A DNA stretch of 64,000 bases from Lutimaribacter pacificus (GTDB lineage: Bacteria > Pseudomonadota > Alphaproteobacteria > Rhodobacterales > Rhodobacteraceae), in contig NZ_FQZZ01000003.1 in NCBI RefSeq assembly GCF_900142185.1, forward strand, positions 1-64,000, given 5' to 3'. Under the pieces are notes generated by a model. The model saw only the letters and a list, made by a program, of their open reading frames with translations, searched no databases and had not been told where the DNA came from. Positions 60,501 to 64,000 of this stretch are shown piece after piece. A program made the translations under genes and the position numbers. Positions within the stretch are counted from its first letter, which is position 1. Each line of letters opens with the position of its first letter.

Positions 60501-62881
60501 CAGAACCGGGTCGAGATCGTGACGTCGAATTTCTGTTCGTCGTCGCGGTCCTCTTTCTCAAGCGCCTTCGAGAAGTTGAACCGCAGCGGGCCGATCGGCG
60601 TATTCCAGAAGATCGACAGGCCGACCACATGCCGCCACGACCGGTCCTCGTAAAGGATGTTCGAACTGCTGAAGGTATCGTCCAGCCCCCAGACCGATCC
60701 GACATCGTAGAACGCGCCGCCGCGAATGCCGTATTCCTCGGGCAGGCCCAGCGGGAACTCGGCCTCGAACTTGGCCACGGCATAGAGGTTGCCGCCCAGC
60801 GCGTCGTCGATGACGTTGTTGGGATCGCTGTTGTCGAATTCGCGCGGGCCGATACCGTCGGGGGAAAACCCGCGCATGATCGAGTTGCCGATCAGGAAGC
60901 GGTCGGTGACACGGCTGTTGCCCTCGCGGAAGTTCAGCATCCCGCCTTCGAGCGAGGCGCGCAGCGTCACTTCCTCGTTGGCGATCTTGGTTTCGAACGT
61001 GGCCTTGGCCTTGGTGCGGATGAACTTGCTGTCGCCGCCAAGCCCGGCGAATTCCTGGCCGAACTGCAGCCGGAAGCCGGTATTCGGGTTCAGCCCGTTG
61101 ATCCGGCTGTCATAGGTATAGTTATAGCCGACCGCGCTGGTCCAGACATCGCCCTGCGCCGCCTCGCGCGAGATGATGGTGCCCGAGGTGTCGAAGCTGG
61201 CCGACAGATCCTCGTAATCGGCCTCCATGTCCATGGTCTCGGCCAGGTAATAGACGTTCAGCCGCCCGCGTTCGCTGACCGGGAAGGTCAGGCCGGGGCG
61301 GATGCGGCCCAGGCGGGTGTCGTAATTGGCGTTCTGGTTGTCTGTCTCGATATACCCGACGTCCAGCGCGAATTCGAGATCGCGGCCCAGGAAGGCCGGT
61401 TCCGCGAATTGCAGGCGGTAAATCCGGTTATCCTGCGCGCCAGAGATCGAGAAGGACAGTTTCTGCCCCCGCCCGAGAAAGTTTTCCTCGGCAAAGGACG
61501 CCACCAGCGAAAAGCCGTTATTGGTCGAGAACGCGCCGCCGAAGGACAGCGAACCGGTGGGCTGTTCCTCGACATTCACGTCGATCACCACCTGGTCGGG
61601 GCTGGAGCCTTCGCGCGCGTTCACGTCGGCGTTCGAGAAATAGCCCAGCGCGCGGATGCGCTCGGCGCTTTCGCGGATTTCGCGCGGGTTGAACGGATCG
61701 CCCTCGACGATGCGGAACTGGCGCCGCACCACGCGGTCCAGCGTGGTGGCGTTGCCCTCGATGTCGATGCGCTCGACAAACACGCGCGGCCCGCGCACCA
61801 CGGCGAATTCCACGTCCAGCGTCAGGTCGCGGTCGTTGCGGGTGATGCGCGGCTCGACCCGGATGAAATCCAGCCCCTTGCGGATCGCCAGACGCTCCAG
61901 CCGGGCGATCGAGTTCTCGACGACGGTCGGCGAATAGACGACGCCGGGCCGCACGCGCAGCGCCTCCTGGAACTCGTCGGGATCGACCTCGGACAGCTCG
62001 GTCGTCGTGGTGATTTCGCCAAAGCGGAATTGCTGCCCCTCGTAGATGTTGAAGGTCAGGAAATAGCCGTCGCGCTCGCGCGTCAGTTCGGCGTTGACGC
62101 TGGTGGTGCGGAAATCGACATAGCCGCGCGAGTTGTAGAAATCGCGCAGCACCTGCTTGTCGAACTCGATCCGGTCGGCGACGAAGGTGTCGCGGCGGAT
62201 GAAGGCGCGCAACAGGCCCGCCTGCTTGGTTTCCAGCACGCGGCGCAGGCGGCGGTCGGAATAGACCTTGTTGCCGACGAAGCCGAGGCGCTCGATCTCG
62301 ACCAGGTCGCCCTCGAAGATTTCGAACACCAGGTCGACGCGGTTGTCGCTGCGGCGGATAATGCGCGGGGTCACCCGCGCGGCCAGCCGGCCGGCGTTGT
62401 TATACGCTTCGGCGATGCGGGTGGCGTCGCGTTCGGCGACCGAGGCGCTGAACACCCGGCGCGAACGGGATTCGACCACCGCTTCCAGCACCTCGTCGTC
62501 GATCCGGCGGTTGCCCTCGAACGAGATGCGGTTGATCGTCGGGAATTCCGAGACCCGGATCACCAGCGTGTTGCCGCGCGGCTCCAGCTCGACGGTTTCG
62601 AACAGGCCCGAGCCCAGGATGCTCTGATACGCGTCGTTCAACTGCCCCGCCGACACCGTTTCGCCGCGGGCGATTCCCGCGTAGGACAGGATGGTGCCGG
62701 GTTCGATCCGCTGGCTGCCCTCGATTCTCACGTCGCTGAAGCGATAGCTTTGCGCCTCCGCCCGTTCCGGCAAGGCCGTCAAAGCCATTGCAATGACTAG
62801 GAAAATAAACGCGCCGGCATGGCGCAGTCTGGCGGTGGTCGTTGCGGGGCCCCGGCCCAGCGCGGAAAATGCGGCGATCAT
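60500..62881 (-). CDS. bamA: Outer membrane protein assembly factor BamA
   Basis: A 793-aa protein with a signal peptide (about 1-43), five POTRA domains (about 47-370) and a 16-strand barrel. Marks: FSDVRIEGSQRIEPGTILSY at POTRA1, GRGQKLSFSISGAQ in the first barrel strands, FLIGNSIMRGFSPDGIGPRE (loop L6, VRGF-type) near 650, and a C-terminal FDVTISTRF ending in Phe. Start at 62881 behind GGGGGAA. It folds beta-barrel proteins into the outer membrane. Confidence 0.96.
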   Translation of the reverse strand: MIAAFSALGRGPATTTARLRHAGAFIFLVIAMALTALPERAEAQSYRFSDVRIEGSQRIEPGTILSYAGIARGETVSAGQLNDAYQSILGSGLFETVELEPRGNTLVIRVSEFPTINRISFEGNRRIDDEVLEAVVESRSRRVFSASVAERDATRIAEAYNNAGRLAARVTPRIIRRSDNRVDLVFEIFEGDLVEIERLGFVGNKVYSDRRLRRVLETKQAGLLRAFIRRDTFVADRIEFDKQVLRDFYNSRGYVDFRTTSVNAELTRERDGYFLTFNIYEGQQFRFGEITTTTELSEVDPDEFQEALRVRPGVVYSPTVVENSIARLERLAIRKGLDFIRVEPRITRNDRDLTLDVEFAVVRGPRVFVERIDIEGNATTLDRVVRRQFRIVEGDPFNPREIRESAERIRALGYFSNADVNAREGSSPDQVVIDVNVEEQPTGSLSFGGAFSTNNGFSLVASFAEENFLGRGQKLSFSISGAQDNRIYRLQFAEPAFLGRDLEFALDVGYIETDNQNANYDTRLGRIRPGLTFPVSERGRLNVYYLAETMDMEADYEDLSASFDTSGTIISREAAQGDVWTSAVGYNYTYDSRINGLNPNTGFRLQFGQEFAGLGGDSKFIRTKAKATFETKIANEEVTLRASLEGGMLNFREGNSRVTDRFLIGNSIMRGFSPDGIGPREFDNSDPNNVIDDALGGNLYAVAKFEAEFPLGLPEEYGIRGGAFYDVGSVWGLDDTFSSSNILYEDRSWRHVVGLSIFWNTPIGPLRFNFSKALEKEDRDDEQKFDVTISTRF

Positions 62882-63008
62882 AGGTTCCCCCGGACAGACC
62901 TTCGGATGCCATCTGACTACCGGCAATACTGCCCCTTGTCAAAACGCCAAACGCGCGCCACCGGGGACGCGCGTCGGAAATCCGGCCTGTGTCAGGCCCT
63001 ATGGGGGA

Positions 63009-63140
63009 TCACAAGCTGTAGAGGTAGGAGGCAAAAGCAAGGCAGATATAGATGGCACCGATAAAAAGGATGCGGTCCCAGCTCAACCTGACCAAAAGCC
63101 CGAGGCCCCGTGCGCCTGTCTGGATCGCTTGCATGTCCAT
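63009..63140 (-). CDS. 43-aa single-helix membrane peptide between rseP and bamA
   Basis: ATG 63140 to TGA 63009, with GCGAGGA 4-5 nt upstream. The peptide has a short polar, slightly basic N-terminus (MDMQAIQTGARGLGLLVRLS) and one membrane helix (ILFIGAIYICLAFASYLYSL) at the C-terminus. It is on the same strand as rseP and bamA and sits in an otherwise empty 344-nt gap, so it is probably in the same operon. No family is known to me; the frame is too short for usual gene finders. Confidence 0.6.
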   Translation of the reverse strand: MDMQAIQTGARGLGLLVRLSWDRILFIGAIYICLAFASYLYSL

Positions 63141-63225
63141 TCCTCGCAAATTCCGCGTTCGGCACGGAAATTACCGGTGGAATGTGGCACGATTTTGGCG
63201 CCCGCACGGCAAGATACTGCCCCGC

Positions 63226-64000
63226 TCAGGGGCAGAAGATGTCGTTCGTCAGCGCAAAGGCCATCAGCGACAGGATCACGATCAGCCCCGCCGTCATCAG
63301 CACGCGCAGCACCTTGTCGCTGGGCGGTTTGCCCGCCACCGCCTCATAGGCGTAGAACACCAGGTGCCCGCCATCCAGAACCGGGATCGGGAACAGGTTG
63401 AGCAGCCCCACCGCGGCCGACAGCACGCCGATGAAATAGACGAAATTCGTCGCGCCCTGGCTGGCCATCTGGCCCGACACCTCGGCGATGCCGATGGGGC
63501 CGGACATGTTGCAGCTTGAAATCGCGCCGGTCACCATGTGCCACAGCCCCGAGACCGAGCCGCGCATGATCGCCCAGGTGCCGGCGACGCCGCTCCACAG
63601 CGCCTCGCCCAGGCCCGGCGTTGTCGTGGCCGGCTCGAACGCCATGCCGCCGACGATGCCGATGCGCCAGTTGGTCTGGAACCCGCCATCGGGCTGCGGC
63701 TCGTCCACCCGGCGCGGCGTCAGCGTCAGCTCCAGCGTCTCGCCCCCGCGCCAGACGGTCAGCGCCAGCGGCGCACCGCCCCCGGTCTCGACCCGCTCCT
63801 TCAGCTGGGAAAAGGCAAAGATCGGCGTGCCGTCCACGGCGGTGATCACGTCATCCACCGCCAGCCCGGCGGAAAACGCCGCCGATTGCGGCGCAAGCTG
63901 GGTCACGACCGGCGGCAGCAGCCACGGGCCGTCGAGCGACAGCCGTTGCCCGTCGCGCTCGACCGCGTAGGTCAGGCCGGGCGCCTCCTCCAGCGTCTCG
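63226..64000 (-). CDS. rseP: Site-2 protease RseP (C-terminal part, runs off the window)
   Basis: At least 258 codons, open to the right edge; the N-terminal HExxH zinc site lies outside. Visible are a PDZ domain (about LAPQSAAFSAGLAVDDVITA VDG to LTPRRVDEP) and the second metal motif in GLLNLFPIPVLDGGHLVFYA near the C-terminus, followed by two helices. RseP cuts anti-sigma factors and signal-peptide remnants within the membrane. It is the most upstream gene of the bamA-lpxB cluster in view. Confidence 0.95.
   Translation of the reverse strand, partial: ETLEEAPGLTYAVERDGQRLSLDGPWLLPPVVTQLAPQSAAFSAGLAVDDVITAVDGTPIFAFSQLKERVETGGGAPLALTVWRGGETLELTLTPRRVDEPQPDGGFQTNWRIGIVGGMAFEPATTTPGLGEALWSGVAGTWAIMRGSVSGLWHMVTGAISSCNMSGPIGIAEVSGQMASQGATNFVYFIGVLSAAVGLLNLFPIPVLDGGHLVFYAYEAVAGKPPSDKVLRVLMTAGLIVILSLMAFALTNDIFCP

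Noticed and set aside
56745-60653. Plus-strand open frame of about 1300 codons across lpxB-lpxI-lpxA-fabZ-skp
   Set aside because: It is antisense to five clearly recognised genes and has an Arg/His/Gln-rich composition typical of shadow frames in high-GC DNA.

Overview
The window is from an alphaproteobacterium of the Rhodobacterales (Rhodobacteraceae/Roseobacter type). This rests on high GC, a two-piece permuted tmRNA gene, the trgA-trgB-cysK tellurite cluster first described in Rhodobacter, an AcuI-type acryloyl-CoA reductase, a BCCT and a C4-dicarboxylate TRAP transporter, and the rseP-bamA-skp-fabZ-lpxA-lpxI-lpxB order. No species is claimed.

The window has two halves that meet at a tRNA-Ser(GGA) gene (26914-27003). 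The left half (1-26.8 kb) is an accessory island. It starts in the end of an IS21-like element and ends in an IS6-family element and gene debris just outside the 3' end of the tRNA. It is full of stress genes: a CYP152 fatty-acid peroxygenase, a YciE-type ferritin-like protein, BON and PRC-barrel proteins, Cu/Zn superoxide dismutase, a large HPII-type catalase, a bacterial topoisomerase IB, both trehalose genes (otsB, otsA), acetate kinase, GalU, ExoD, a CBS pair, several SDR/AKR oxidoreductases and many small unknown proteins. An IS256 element with an intact 8-bp target duplication sits after ackA.

The main observation is that almost every transcription unit of this island has, directly upstream, a match to the alphaproteobacterial general-stress (EcfG) promoter, GGAAC-N16-[T/G/C]GTT. 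I found 14 with exactly 16-nt spacing on both strands, 13 of them aimed at an adjacent gene. A 51-aa protein resembling the anti-sigma factor NepR lies at the left edge. I read the island as a mobile or clustered EcfG regulon for oxidative, osmotic and desiccation stress. A second oddity is a quinoprotein glucose dehydrogenase divided into two distant genes, the periplasmic PQQ domain (3468-5582) and the membrane anchor domain (22143-22544).

The right half (27-64 kb) is ordinary core chromosome: AI-2E transporter, MscS channel, cysK-trgB-trgA, cyclopropane synthase and photolyase, a class V aminotransferase, betaine transporter with a UspA protein, acuI, a DinB protein, tmRNA, a dctPQM TRAP operon, secDF-yajC, serS, two tandem EF-hand proteins, a nucleoside hydrolase/acetyltransferase group, selO, and the outer-membrane/lipid A operon that runs off the right edge inside rseP. 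A 43-aa membrane peptide gene is hidden between rseP and bamA.
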